The position numbers and the translations under genes are program-made. From NCBI RefSeq assembly GCF_039521845.1, contig NZ_BAAACW010000020.1:1-64000 (forward strand): a stretch of DNA of 64,000 nt, in the 5' to 3' direction. Below, piece after piece: positions 36,308 through 45,832 of the stretch. This stretch comes from Alkalibacterium iburiense (GTDB lineage: Bacteria; Bacillota; Bacilli; Lactobacillales; Carnobacteriaceae_A). Below the pieces are notes generated by a model. That model had not been told where the DNA came from. It saw only the letters and a program-made list of their open reading frames with translations, and made no database searches. The first letter of the stretch is position 1. Every line of letters begins with the position of its first letter.

Positions 36308-39300
36308 GTGCAATTAAAACGATTAGAAATCAAGGGCTTTAAGTCCTTTGCAGATAAAACGGTCCTGGACTTTACAGGAGGCATAACAGCAGTTGTCGGA
36401 CCGAACGGAAGTGGAAAATCCAACATCATTGAAGCCATTCGCTGGGTTATGGGTGAACAGTCTGCCCGAACTTTACGCGGAGGGCGGATGCATGATGTGA
36501 TTTTTGCCGGTTCAGATTCTCGCAAACCTATAAACATTGCAGAAGTCACTCTCGTTTTAGACAACGAGGATGACTTTCTTCCTATTGACTTTGAAGAAGT
36601 GAGCGTGACTCGTCGGATTAACCGCAATGGAGACAGTGATTATTTCATTAATCGAGAAAGCTGTCGTCTAAAAGACATTGTGGATTTATTCATGGACTCG
36701 GGATTAGGAAAAGAATCCTTCTCCATTATCTCTCAAGGTCAAGTCGAAGCGATTTTCAATAGTAAAGCAGAGGACAGACGTGCTATATTTGAAGAAGCCG
36801 CCGGTGTTTTAAAATATAAAAAACAAAAAGAAAAAGCGGAAAGAAAGTTATTTGAAACACAAGATAACTTAGACCGGGTTCAGGATATTTTATTTGAATT
36901 GAAAGGCCAGGTCGAACCCCTTAAAGAACAGAAAGACAAAGCCGAGTCATATGTGAATCAGAAAGAAGAACTCACTGATTTAGATATTGCTTTGTCTGTG
37001 ATGAAAATTGATGAGTATGTAGCTGAACAAAAAGAAAGCAAAGATAAAATTGAGCACTTAACCCAGCAAGCAACTCATTTGACTGAACAAATGGAAGAAC
37101 AAGCAGCGTTAATCAAAGAGAAAAAGGGCTTATTGCAGGACTTGAAAGCCAGACGCGATTTGCTTCAGGAAAAAACGATCGAATCGGTTCAACTCATTGA
37201 ACGTACCGAAGCCCGTCTGCGTTTAGTTGAAGAAAAAGAGCGCCATAAAGATGCATTCTTATCTGAAAAACAAGCCAGCATTCAAAAAGAAATGAGCTTG
37301 CTAGAATCCCTTCAAACGGAGTTAAAAGAAACCAGTGCCGAACATGCGTCGCATTTAGAAGCCATTAAAGCCTACAAGCTGGATCACAAACGGTTAGAAG
37401 ACCAGTTACATCGGTTGATGGGGAATAAAGAAGAAGCGATGGAAGCTTTGCGTTCCGACTATATTGAGGCGATGCAAAGCAAAACGTCTTTCCGTAATGA
37501 AGAAACGTATTTAGAAAGACAATTGCAACAAGCCACCGTGTCTTCTGACAAACACAAGCAATCAATGGATGCTATTACTGAAAAAATGGCTACTACTCAA
37601 GCTTTACTAACAGACAAAGAGGCACAGTTAGCTGAACGCTCGAAAGAAATCGACGACTTGCTTCGCTCGTATGCTGAAACGAAAGAAATTTTAGACCAGA
37701 TTCAGGAGTCTTTCAGTCAGAAAACGCAGCGTCTTCAGCAGTTAACGAATCAGCTGCACCGTGCCCAAGCGAAACAAGCCAGCTTGATTGAGATGCAGGA
37801 AAACTATGCCGGTTACTTTGCGGGTGTGAAAGCTGTGATGAAAGCGAAACACCATTTGAGTGGGATTGTCGGGACAGTCGCTGATCAGATTGATGTGCCT
37901 ACTGACTATACCGAAGCAATAGATATTGTGTTAGGTTCAGCCAGTCAGTTTGTTATCGTTGAGGATGAAAAAGCAGGTAGAGAAGCCATCCAGCACTTGA
38001 AACAGAAAAAAGCCGGACGTGCGACTTTCTTACCTTTAACAACGATTAAAAAACGCTATTTGTCTGCCACATATAAAAGCAGTGCCCAGACAGTGGACGG
38101 CTATATCGGAGTAGCCAGCGAACTGATTCAATTTGACGAGAAAGTGGCTCCGGTTATTGAAAACCTTCTAGGGAATACCATTGTGGCTAAAGATTTACAG
38201 TCCGCAAACACAATCGCCCGATCAGTTCAATTTAATGTCCGTGTCGTCAGTTTAGATGGAGACGTCATGAATGCTGGAGGATCGATGACAGGTGGTGGAG
38301 GCAAACGCTCTTCCAATGCTCATCTCTTCTCTCAGAAAAAAGAAGAAAAAGCCTTACGCATTGAAATTGATGAATTGGAAAAAACGATTCAGTTGCGCGA
38401 AAAGGATATAGAAGAAGACCGTGAGTCGGTTTCTCGATTGACAAAAGACTTAGAAAAGAAAAGACAGTTGGGTGAAGACAAACGCTTAGAAGAGAAGCAG
38501 CTTGAAAATGAGGTCAGTCAGCTAAAAGAAACGGCAACGCGTTTAGAGCGTGAGAAAAAAGGCTTGCTTTATGAACAAGATGAGTCGACTGCCGACGTCA
38601 GTGCTTTAATTGACCAGTTAAAAACAATCCGATTGAACCTGAAAGAAGCCGAAGACACCGTTGAACGTATTCATACAGAAATGACCCATTTGTCTAGCGA
38701 AAAAGAAGACAGAGAAACACAAAAAGAACGCATAGAATCTGAGAGACAAGCGATTCTCGATAAGTGGAACGATGAAAGAGAAGCTCTTGCTTCCATCCGG
38801 ACAAGAAAAGAGAGTTTGGAAAATCAGATTCACCAGACACAAGAAACGATTCGTGCGCTACAGACGGACCGGGAAGAATTTGAAAAAGGGGAAGCTTTAG
38901 AGTCGAAAGAAGAATTGGAAGCGACTCTTCACACACTTAAAGACACGTTAGCGTCTTTAAAAGAAGAAGAAAGAGAACTGAGAGACGAGCAAGGTCAGCT
39001 AGAAGAAACCGTGGCCCAGCTGGAAGAGAAAAATGAAACAGCTGCTGGCAAACGGACTTATCTACTGGATGAGAAGAACGCCTTGGATATTCAGTATTCT
39101 CGTCATGATGTGTCGATTGACCACTTACTGGAGTATCTATCAGAAGAGTATGCCATCAGTTATGAGGAAGCGAAACTCAATCAACCCGCTGAAATCAATA
39201 GAGAAGAGACACAAAAACGCGTCAAACTATTGAAAAAAGGCATAGAAGAATTAGGACCTGTGAACCTTTCTTCTATTGAAGAGTACGAACGCGTGTCTGA

Positions 39301-39895
39301 ACGCTATGAGTTCTTATCCACTCAGCAACATGATTTGCTTGAAGCGAAAGAGCAACTCTACGATACAATGGATCAGATGGATCAGGAAGTGAAGAAACGC
39401 TTCTTTGAAACCTTCAGTCAAGTCAAAGAGCAATTTGCGATTGTCTTTCCACGTATGTTTGGTGGAGGAAAAGCGGAACTGCGCTTAACCGATCCGAATG
39501 ACTTGCTGCATTCAGGTATAGAAATCATTGCTCAGCCCCCTGGAAAGAGATTGCAGTCACTGAGTCTGCTTTCAGGAGGAGAACGGGCATTAACGGCTTT
39601 ATCTTTACTGTTTGCCATTATAGAAGTCCGTCCGATTCCGTTTTGTATTTTAGACGAAGCAGAAGCGGCACTAGATGAAGCCAACGTCACGCGCTTCGGA
39701 CGGTACCTGCATGAATTTGCCACAGATACTCAGTTTATTGTCATCACCCACCGAAAAGGAACCATGGAAGAAGCGGATTCCTTATACGGTGTCACGATGA
39801 AAGAAAAAGGGGTATCGAAATTAGTCTCTGTTCATTTAAAAGAGATTGAAGAACAACTAGAAGAGAACTCAGATGGAGGAAATTATGTCAATTAA
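36308..39895 (+). CDS. smc: Chromosome partition protein SMC
   Basis: A 1195-residue SMC. Walker A GPNGSGKSNIIEAIRWVMGEQS lies near residue 32, two long coiled coils flank a hinge around residues 510-650 (GSMTGGGGKRS just after), and the C terminus carries signature LSLLSGGERALTALSLLFA and Walker B FCILDEAEAALDEANV. It compacts and separates chromosomes with ScpAB. Start is GTG with AAGGAGAG upstream. It is intact, unlike the SMC-like jetC at 4001-8128. Confidence 0.97.
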   Translation: MQLKRLEIKGFKSFADKTVLDFTGGITAVVGPNGSGKSNIIEAIRWVMGEQSARTLRGGRMHDVIFAGSDSRKPINIAEVTLVLDNEDDFLPIDFEEVSVTRRINRNGDSDYFINRESCRLKDIVDLFMDSGLGKESFSIISQGQVEAIFNSKAEDRRAIFEEAAGVLKYKKQKEKAERKLFETQDNLDRVQDILFELKGQVEPLKEQKDKAESYVNQKEELTDLDIALSVMKIDEYVAEQKESKDKIEHLTQQATHLTEQMEEQAALIKEKKGLLQDLKARRDLLQEKTIESVQLIERTEARLRLVEEKERHKDAFLSEKQASIQKEMSLLESLQTELKETSAEHASHLEAIKAYKLDHKRLEDQLHRLMGNKEEAMEALRSDYIEAMQSKTSFRNEETYLERQLQQATVSSDKHKQSMDAITEKMATTQALLTDKEAQLAERSKEIDDLLRSYAETKEILDQIQESFSQKTQRLQQLTNQLHRAQAKQASLIEMQENYAGYFAGVKAVMKAKHHLSGIVGTVADQIDVPTDYTEAIDIVLGSASQFVIVEDEKAGREAIQHLKQKKAGRATFLPLTTIKKRYLSATYKSSAQTVDGYIGVASELIQFDEKVAPVIENLLGNTIVAKDLQSANTIARSVQFNVRVVSLDGDVMNAGGSMTGGGGKRSSNAHLFSQKKEEKALRIEIDELEKTIQLREKDIEEDRESVSRLTKDLEKKRQLGEDKRLEEKQLENEVSQLKETATRLEREKKGLLYEQDESTADVSALIDQLKTIRLNLKEAEDTVERIHTEMTHLSSEKEDRETQKERIESERQAILDKWNDEREALASIRTRKESLENQIHQTQETIRALQTDREEFEKGEALESKEELEATLHTLKDTLASLKEEERELRDEQGQLEETVAQLEEKNETAAGKRTYLLDEKNALDIQYSRHDVSIDHLLEYLSEEYAISYEEAKLNQPAEINREETQKRVKLLKKGIEELGPVNLSSIEEYERVSERYEFLSTQQHDLLEAKEQLYDTMDQMDQEVKKRFFETFSQVKEQFAIVFPRMFGGGKAELRLTDPNDLLHSGIEIIAQPPGKRLQSLSLLSGGERALTALSLLFAIIEVRPIPFCILDEAEAALDEANVTRFGRYLHEFATDTQFIVITHRKGTMEEADSLYGVTMKEKGVSKLVSVHLKEIEEQLEENSDGGNYVN

Positions 39896-40697
39896 GCTGG
39901 TCGCCATTGATTTAGATGGCACATTACTCAACAGTCACAATCAAGTATCCACTGAAAATAAAGAAGCGATTCAAAAAGCAAAAGATCAGGGCGTCAAAGT
40001 GGTCTTAGTTACCGGACGCCCTTTAAAAGGGATGCTCCACATTTTAGAGGAGTGTAACTTGCTGGAAGAAGGTGATATCGGTTTGACCTATAACGGCGGA
40101 TTGGTTCAGTGGACTCACTCGGGTGAAACCTTAAGGCAGATTGCCTTACCGAAAGAGGATGTTCTGGATGTCTATGCTTTGAGTGAAAAATTAGAACTCC
40201 CGTGTAACTTCATCGATTTGGATACGGTCTATGAACCGCGTTACCCATCTGGGAAGAAGTCTTTGTACCCAAGTGTTATGAAGGCTTTACCTGCCAAACC
40301 GATTGACTTGGATGACTTACCTGAAGAATTCCCGATTAACAAAATCGTCATGAGCTGGCACGCTGAAGAATTAGACCAGAAAATTCCTCTTATCCCTGAC
40401 ATTTATCATGAGCGCTACACGATTTTTAAATCGCGTCGTAATTTGCTTGAAGTACTGCCTAAATCAGTGGATAAAGGGAAAGGCCTTCATTTATTAAGTG
40501 AAGTCTTAGGTATTCCTGTTTCTGACATGATGGCCATTGGCGATCAGGAAAATGATTTAGCCATGGTCCAAGAAGCGGGCATGGGTGTGGCGATGGGAAA
40601 TGCCACTCAACTAGTGAAAGATGCCGCTCAAGTGATCACGAAAACTAATGATGAACATGGCGTTGCTTATGCTATAGAACAATATGTGTTAAACTAG
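39885..40697 (+). CDS. Cof-type HAD-superfamily phosphatase
   Basis: A 270-residue protein with HAD motif I KLVAIDLDGTLLNSHNQ and motif IV SDMMAIGDQENDLAMVQEAGMGVAMGNA. Cof-type enzymes dephosphorylate small sugar or flavin phosphates; the substrate here is unknown. I chose ATG 39885, inside the smc end and preceded by GGAGG; an earlier ATG at 39873 overlaps that binding site. Confidence 0.9.
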   Translation: MSIKLVAIDLDGTLLNSHNQVSTENKEAIQKAKDQGVKVVLVTGRPLKGMLHILEECNLLEEGDIGLTYNGGLVQWTHSGETLRQIALPKEDVLDVYALSEKLELPCNFIDLDTVYEPRYPSGKKSLYPSVMKALPAKPIDLDDLPEEFPINKIVMSWHAEELDQKIPLIPDIYHERYTIFKSRRNLLEVLPKSVDKGKGLHLLSEVLGIPVSDMMAIGDQENDLAMVQEAGMGVAMGNATQLVKDAAQVITKTNDEHGVAYAIEQYVLN

Positions 40698-40752
40698 TGA
40701 GAAGGTAGGACTGTTCTACTACATTAAATAATAGAGAAAGAGTGAAGCCGAT

Positions 40753-41808
40753 ATGGGATTGTTTGATAAAATAAAATCCGCTTTTACAGGCGGAGTTAAT
40801 GAACCTGAATCTCAGGTAGATGAAACATCAACGGCTAAAAACACGTCACTGGAACCTGAAGACACGAAAAAAGAGACCGAGCAATATGAAAAAGGTCTGA
40901 AAAAATCACGTGTGTCTTTTACCAGACGTTTAAATGAGTTATTAGCTAACTTTCGTTATGAAGACGAAGAGTTCTTTGAAGAATTAGAAGACTTGCTTAT
41001 TGAGTCAGACGTCGGTTTTGAAGCGACTATGGAAATTGCGGATAAACTGAGGTACGAATCAAAAGTTGAAAATGTCCGCAGTATGGCTGATGCCGAACGC
41101 GTCATCGTTGAAACGATGGTCGATATGTACGGGGAGACGAATCCGGATCACCATTATTTCAATGAAAACCCAGATGGCTTAACGGTCGTTTTGTTCGTTG
41201 GCGTAAATGGGGTTGGAAAGACAACGACTATTGCTAAAATGGCCCATCAGTATATTGACCAAGGTAAGAAAGTCGTTATGGCTGCCGGAGACACATTCCG
41301 TGCCGGAGCTATTGAACAGCTTCATGTATGGGGAGAGCGAGTCGGCGCAGAAGTGATTTCAACTAAGCAAGGCGGAGACCCTGCTGCAGTCGTTTATGAC
41401 AGTATTAAAACGGCTCAAGAGTCTCACGCGGATGTTTTGCTTATTGATACAGCCGGTCGTTTACAGAATAAGAAAAACTTGATGAACGAGTTGCAGAAGA
41501 TGAGACGTGTGATTACGCGAGAGATTCCGGATGCGCCGCATGAAACGCTATTGGTTTTAGATGCGACTACAGGACAGAATGCGTTGAGTCAGGCCAAGAT
41601 TTTTAAAGAAACAACGGACGTAACAGGCATTGTGTTAACGAAAATGGACGGTACCGCTAAAGGTGGGATTGTCCTGGCCATCGGAAAAGAACTGGGTATT
41701 CCGGTTAAATTCGTTGGTTTAGGTGAAACGATGGATGACTTGCATCCGTTTGATACAGAGAAATTTGCTTATGGTTTATTTAAAGAGTTAATTGAACAAA
41801 CAGTATAA
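40753..41808 (+). CDS. ftsY: Signal recognition particle receptor FtsY
   Basis: A 351-residue SRP receptor. An acidic N-terminal region (about residues 15-50) is followed by the NG GTPase domain with GVNGVGKTTTIAKMAHQ, DTFRAGAIEQL, LLIDTAGRLQNK and LTKMDGTAKGG. It docks the Ffh-ribosome complex to the membrane for co-translational insertion. It is in a group with ylxM and ffh downstream. Confidence 0.96.
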   Translation: MGLFDKIKSAFTGGVNEPESQVDETSTAKNTSLEPEDTKKETEQYEKGLKKSRVSFTRRLNELLANFRYEDEEFFEELEDLLIESDVGFEATMEIADKLRYESKVENVRSMADAERVIVETMVDMYGETNPDHHYFNENPDGLTVVLFVGVNGVGKTTTIAKMAHQYIDQGKKVVMAAGDTFRAGAIEQLHVWGERVGAEVISTKQGGDPAAVVYDSIKTAQESHADVLLIDTAGRLQNKKNLMNELQKMRRVITREIPDAPHETLLVLDATTGQNALSQAKIFKETTDVTGIVLTKMDGTAKGGIVLAIGKELGIPVKFVGLGETMDDLHPFDTEKFAYGLFKELIEQTV

Positions 41809-41826
41809 TAAAGGTGGATGAAGTGA

Positions 41827-42174
41827 ATGGTTCTTGAAAAAACATTACGTATGAACAGCTTATTTTCTTTTTATCGTCCACTCTTAACGGATAAGCAGCA
41901 AGAGTATATGCAATTATATTATGGAGATGACTATTCTCTCGGTGAAATTGCGGACGCTTTTTCAGTGAGCCGTCAAGCGGTTTATGATAATATCAAGCGA
42001 TCTGAAGTGATTTTACTTGATTATGAAGAAAAGTTACATCTCGTAGAAGATTTTAAGAAAAAACAAGAAGCTGTGAAGGCCTTGAGCCAATATGCTTCAA
42101 AACACTATAAAGAGGATAGCCGTTTACTCGAGTTGATTGAAGCGGTCAATCTGGATTCATTAAGAGAGGAATGA
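41827..42174 (+). CDS. ylxM: YlxM/UPF0122 DNA-binding protein
   Basis: A 115-residue protein with a helix-turn-helix (YSLGEIADAFSVSRQAVYDNIKRSE), matching YlxM of Firmicutes, which is always next to ffh and thought to help the SRP pathway. It starts 19 bases after ftsY and ends 8 bases before ffh, so it is co-transcribed with both. Confidence 0.92.
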   Translation: MVLEKTLRMNSLFSFYRPLLTDKQQEYMQLYYGDDYSLGEIADAFSVSRQAVYDNIKRSEVILLDYEEKLHLVEDFKKKQEAVKALSQYASKHYKEDSRLLELIEAVNLDSLREE

Positions 42175-42181
42175 GTAGGGT

Positions 42182-43612
42182 ATGGCCTTTGAAGGATTAA
42201 CAGGTCGATTACAAGATGCCTTTTCGGGTCTGCGCAAAAAAGGGAAGGTGTCCGAATCTGACGTACAAGAAGTGATGCGTGAGGTTCGTCTGGCATTATT
42301 AGAAGCAGACGTAAACTATAAAGTGGTGCGTAATTTTGTTAAAACGGTTCGCGAAAAAGCACTGGGAGAAGAAGTGCTTGGCAGCTTGAACGGTGGCCAG
42401 CAAGTCGTTAAAATCGTTAATGATGAATTAACGGAATTAATGGGTGGCGAGCAGGAAAAAATTGTCTTTGCTGAACCGGGTCAAGGTCCGACAGTCTATA
42501 TGATGACAGGGCTTCAAGGGGCAGGTAAAACTACCACTGCCGGTAAGTTAGCCAATTACTTACGTAAGCAAGAGAAGAAAAAACCTTTGATGGTAGCGGC
42601 GGATATTTACCGTCCGGCTGCGATTGATCAGCTTCAAAACCTCGGAGAACAGTTGGATATTCCTGTATTCAGTATGGGAGACCAAGTGAGCCCGGTTGAG
42701 ATTGCTGAAAAAGGAATTCAACAAGCCATTGATGATAACAGAGACGTTGTTATCATTGATACAGCCGGTCGTTTGCACATCGATGAAGACTTAATGAATG
42801 AGTTGGAAGATGTTAAAGCGGCAGTTAATCCGCACGAGATTTTCTTAGTCGTGGATGCGATGACAGGTCAAGACGCGGTTAACGTAGCCGATTCCTTTAA
42901 CGAAAGACTGGAAATCAGCAGTGTCATCTTAACTAAATTAGATGGAGACACACGTGGGGGTGCCGCACTCTCTATTCGTTCGGTTACGAATAAGCCGATT
43001 AAATTTACCGGTACCGGTGAAAAACTGGATGCGATAGAGCCATTCTATCCTGACCGTATGGCTAACCGTATTTTGGGTATGGGAGATATTCTTACTTTAA
43101 TCGAACGTGCCCAGCAGGAAGTCGATGAAGACCGTGCAGCCGAGATGGCAGAAAAGATGCGCGAAAACAGATACGACTTCAATGACTTCATTGAACAGAT
43201 GGATCAAATGCAAAACATGGGACCGATGGAAGATTTAATTAAAATGATTCCTGGGATGAACCAAGTACCTGGTATTGCGGACTTTGAAATGGATCCGAAA
43301 GACATTGCTCATATGAAAGCTATCGTCTTATCCATGACTCCAGAAGAACGTGAAAATCCAGAAATTTTATCTCAAAAACGCAGACGCCGTATTGCAAAAG
43401 GGTCAGCGAGAGATATTGCCGAAGTCAACCGTTTAATTAAACAGTTCAAACAGTCTAGAGACATGATGAGTAAAATGTCCAAAGGAAATATGGGCGGTAT
43501 GGAACAAATGCTTGGCGGCGGAGTCAAAGGGAAGTTAGGCAAGATGGCTATGAGCGGCATGGCTAAACGCAATAAGAGAAAGAAAAAGAAGAAAATCAGA
43601 CGCAAAAAATAA
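42182..43612 (+). CDS. ffh: Signal recognition particle protein Ffh
   Basis: A 476-residue SRP54 homologue. The NG domain shows GLQGAGKTTTAGKLANYL, DIYRPAAIDQL, IIDTAGRLHID and LTKLDGDTRGG; the Met-rich M domain follows (MDQMQNMGPMEDLIKMIPGM) with a basic tail KRKKKKKIRRKK. It binds signal sequences and 4.5S/SRP RNA and interacts with FtsY encoded upstream. Confidence 0.97.
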   Translation: MAFEGLTGRLQDAFSGLRKKGKVSESDVQEVMREVRLALLEADVNYKVVRNFVKTVREKALGEEVLGSLNGGQQVVKIVNDELTELMGGEQEKIVFAEPGQGPTVYMMTGLQGAGKTTTAGKLANYLRKQEKKKPLMVAADIYRPAAIDQLQNLGEQLDIPVFSMGDQVSPVEIAEKGIQQAIDDNRDVVIIDTAGRLHIDEDLMNELEDVKAAVNPHEIFLVVDAMTGQDAVNVADSFNERLEISSVILTKLDGDTRGGAALSIRSVTNKPIKFTGTGEKLDAIEPFYPDRMANRILGMGDILTLIERAQQEVDEDRAAEMAEKMRENRYDFNDFIEQMDQMQNMGPMEDLIKMIPGMNQVPGIADFEMDPKDIAHMKAIVLSMTPEERENPEILSQKRRRRIAKGSARDIAEVNRLIKQFKQSRDMMSKMSKGNMGGMEQMLGGGVKGKLGKMAMSGMAKRNKRKKKKKIRRKK

Positions 43613-43624
43613 TAAGTCGGAAAG

Positions 43625-43656
43625 TAGGCGAAGTTAAATGCTTCGTCTATTTTTTT
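43625..43656 (+). terminator. Terminator of the ftsY-ylxM-ffh group
   Basis: The stem TAGGCGAAG / CTTCGTCTA (one G-U) with a 7-base loop is followed by TTTTTTT. Confidence 0.88.
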
Positions 43657-43700
43657 GAGTAAAATAGTATGAATAATGACACTTGAAGGTCATAATTCTA

Positions 43701-43830
43701 GAGTAAGTATCATTACTTGACGTTTGAGTGAGACTTAGTCAAAAAATTGAAGGAGTAACTGTCATTAATCGACGTTTGAATGACACTTAATCAATAAAAT
43801 TAGAGAGTAACTGTCATTAATCGAGTTAAT
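43701..43830. repeat. Tandem 52-base repeat, two full units and a partial third
   Basis: The box GAGTAA[GC]T followed by TCATTA recurs at 43701, 43753 and 43805, a period of exactly 52. The middle unit contains GTCATT ... AATGAC arms that can form a hairpin around AATCGACGTTTG. Units 2 and 3 are nearly identical where they overlap; unit 1 is more diverged. It lies in the ~300-base gap between ffh and a small membrane protein gene. Origin and role unknown. Confidence 0.75.
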
Positions 43831-43921
43831 ATAGTGATTTTATTTAAGTCATTAGTCTATTGTGTCGTTTACCTAACTCTGATAAACTTCAATTAAACAG
43901 TTTCATGAAGGAGGAGAAACG

Positions 43922-44290
43922 ATGATCACACTCAATCGACAGACTGGATTCATAGGTGTAGGATTGAGTATGACAATAAAGGTAGATGATGAAAAAGTCG
44001 AAAGCATTTTAGAAAATCACACACGTGAGGTAGAGTTAAATCGTGACAAAGCAACTATACGAGTCACTCAACTCGGTATTAAGAGTAATGAAATTGAAGT
44101 AAGTGGTGGAGAGCACCTTATTCTTAAAATGAGACCTTGGGTCAAATATGCGATTATCTTATTACTTCTATCGGTTTTATTGATTTCTCTAATCAGTTTT
44201 CCATGGAGCTTCACCAATGAACTACTAGCGTATATTCTTATTTTTGCAGCGTATTTAGGTGCTTTTTTTTCTTTGACGCTAATGATCTAA
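43922..44290 (+). CDS. Hypothetical small membrane protein, 122 residues
   Basis: The first ~75 residues look soluble and beta-rich (MTIKVDDEKVESILENHTRE, KATIRVTQLGIKSNEIEVSGGE). Two hydrophobic segments follow (about residues 78-95 and 100-120). It has AAGGAGGAG before the ATG. I do not recognise a family. It is followed 46 bases later by another small membrane protein gene, possibly in the same transcript. Confidence 0.7.
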   Translation: MITLNRQTGFIGVGLSMTIKVDDEKVESILENHTREVELNRDKATIRVTQLGIKSNEIEVSGGEHLILKMRPWVKYAIILLLLSVLLISLISFPWSFTNELLAYILIFAAYLGAFFSLTLMI

Positions 44291-44336
44291 GACTTGCTGG
44301 TAGTTCTTTAGTAACTAAATAAAAGGAGGGAGTTAC

Positions 44337-44651
44337 TTGAAACGTAAAGTTCCATTCTATTTCAAATTAGGACTCTTTTTGCTGAGTGCTTATTTTATTT
44401 ACTTTATTTCAAGTGGGATGCATGTCGTATCCGAATATAATATGTGGCTAGGATTTTTACTGGTATTACTTTTATCTGTTGGTTCACTGATCTCACTCAT
44501 TCTAGCCGCCCGAAAAGACAAGCGCTTTTATCCAACGTATTTTTTTCTATTTATAGCTATGCTACAAATTTTATTTACTATTGACGCTTATCTTTTACCG
44601 GAAGCGGGCGGAGTGCCGCCGTTAATCCCAATACATTTTTTCGTCAACTAA
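44337..44651 (+). CDS. Hypothetical membrane protein, 104 residues
   Basis: Start TTG 44337 is preceded by AAAAGGAGGG. Three hydrophobic segments are visible (about residues 8-25, 33-55 and 65-85), separated by short charged loops (LAARKDKRFYPTYF). No family recognised. Its last 30 bases overlap the 3' end of a convergent gene on the other strand. Confidence 0.65.
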   Translation: MKRKVPFYFKLGLFLLSAYFIYFISSGMHVVSEYNMWLGFLLVLLLSVGSLISLILAARKDKRFYPTYFFLFIAMLQILFTIDAYLLPEAGGVPPLIPIHFFVN

Positions 44652-44957
44652 CTGTTTCAATTTCTCCAGTTCGATTTCAGTAGGGATGTCTGAGTTAGTC
44701 GTAAACTGATTGATGCGATTTGAAGACACTCCTAAATATGTTTCTAATTCTTCATTGGTTAAAACGTCTCGATCAATCAAGTCTTCCACTCTTGCCATAT
44801 AAATTAAACTTTCGACTTCGTGGTCAGATAATTCGTCTTCAACTGAAAATTCCATGAATAAGAGTTCTTTTAAGGAATTGATATCCATTAATGCACCGAT
44901 TCCTTTAGCTAAAAGCTTAATTTGTCGCATGATAAAATCCTGGTCTTCTATAGACAT
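44622..44957 (-). CDS. Hypothetical helical protein, 111 residues
   Basis: MSIEDQDFIMRQIKLLAKGIGALM, then acidic helices and ...EELETYLGVSSNRINQFTT, possibly a degenerate helix-turn-helix. GAGGAGG lies before the ATG. No hydrophobic segment. Small acidic proteins of this kind occur in Lactobacillales, but I cannot name the family. It is divergent from rpsP and convergent with the preceding gene. Confidence 0.65.
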   Translation of the reverse strand: MSIEDQDFIMRQIKLLAKGIGALMDINSLKELLFMEFSVEDELSDHEVESLIYMARVEDLIDRDVLTNEELETYLGVSSNRINQFTTNSDIPTEIELEKLKQLVDEKMYWD

Positions 44958-45028
44958 GATGCAGCCTCCTCGTTTTGTCTAGTTTACCATAAAAACCGAA
45001 TTTATTTTCGCCTGTAAAGAAAAAACAC

Positions 45029-45057
45029 TTTACAAACTTTTAATAGCATGGTATGAT
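45029..45057 (+). promoter_or_regulatory. Promoter of the rpsP-khpA-rimM-trmD operon
   Basis: TTTACA (45029-45034), exactly 17 bases, then TATGAT (45052-45057). The ~85-base leader that follows ends in CAGGAGGTG before the rpsP ATG. Confidence 0.75.
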
Positions 45058-45150
45058 ACATATCGTGAGTTTGAAAGAGACTAAAACTCAAGAATATTTC
45101 TTTATCAATTAAGAAATTCCACATAAAAATAATTCAGGAGGTGCAAGTAA

Positions 45151-45423
45151 ATGGCAGTAAAAATTCGCATGAAACGTATGGGTTCTAAAAGAAATCCTTT
45201 TTACCGTTTAGTTGTTGCTGATTCACGTTCTCCACGTGATGGACGTATCATTGAACAAGTTGGAACATACAACCCTGTATCTGAACCAGCTCAAGTCAAC
45301 ATCGACGAAGAGTTAGTAATGAAATGGTTAAGAGATGGCGCTAAACCATCTGATACAGTTAAAAAATTGTTATCATCTAAAGGTTTAATGGAAAAATACC
45401 ACAACGAAAAATATAGCAAATAA
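45151..45423 (+). CDS. rpsP: Small ribosomal subunit protein bS16
   Basis: A 90-residue protein, VKIRMKRMGSKRNPFYRLVVADSRSPRDGR, the standard S16 start, with IEQVGTYNP after it. It is an assembly protein of the 30S subunit. The rpsP-khpA-rimM-trmD order is conserved in Firmicutes. Confidence 0.97.
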   Translation: MAVKIRMKRMGSKRNPFYRLVVADSRSPRDGRIIEQVGTYNPVSEPAQVNIDEELVMKWLRDGAKPSDTVKKLLSSKGLMEKYHNEKYSK

Positions 45424-45434
45424 GTGTAAGTTTT

Positions 45435-45490
45435 GAATGAAGAAAAGAATCGCATACAGTGCTGTGCCGTTTCTTTTCTTCATTTTTAAT
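45435..45490 (+). terminator. Hairpin between rpsP and khpA
   Basis: The long stem AATGAAGAAAAGAA / TTCTTTTCTTCATT is followed by TTTT. It probably acts as a partial terminator or RNA stabiliser that keeps rpsP mRNA above that of the downstream genes. Confidence 0.75.
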
Positions 45491-45518
45491 AATGAGCAAT
45501 GTAAAGAAGGATGGTATT

Positions 45519-45764
45519 ATGACTGATCAAGAAATGAGAGAGTTAATTAAGACTATTGTTGAACCTTTAGTCAGTCATCCCGATGATGTGTCATTAGATT
45601 TGAAGGATACTGATGAGTTTCACGAATATCTGTTATCTGTTCATCCCGATGATGTGGGACGTGTCATTGGAAAAAAAGGACGTATTGCTAAAGCTATCCG
45701 TGCGATCGTCTATAGTATCCAATTTGACGGTCCAAAACGTGTGCGTCTGACAATTGTTGATTAG
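45519..45764 (+). CDS. khpA: KH-domain RNA-binding protein KhpA
   Basis: An 81-residue single KH domain with the RNA-binding loop GRVIGKKGRIAKAIR. It works with KhpB/Jag in RNA regulation of cell elongation. Start ATG 45519 has AAGAAGG upstream and gives the normal family length; an in-frame start at 45459 lies inside the preceding terminator and is rejected. Confidence 0.93.
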   Translation: MTDQEMRELIKTIVEPLVSHPDDVSLDLKDTDEFHEYLLSVHPDDVGRVIGKKGRIAKAIRAIVYSIQFDGPKRVRLTIVD

Positions 45765-45770
45765 TTAAAA

Positions 45771-45806
45771 GTGGGATGTCTCTTTGAGTGCATCCTATTT
45801 TTTTAT
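45771..45806 (+). terminator. Hairpin between khpA and rimM
   Basis: The stem GGGATG / CATCCT (one G-U) with a 12-base loop is followed by ATTTTTTT. It is a second internal hairpin of the operon. Confidence 0.65.
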
Positions 45807-45832
45807 GAAAAAATCGAGGAAGGAAGTCTGAA

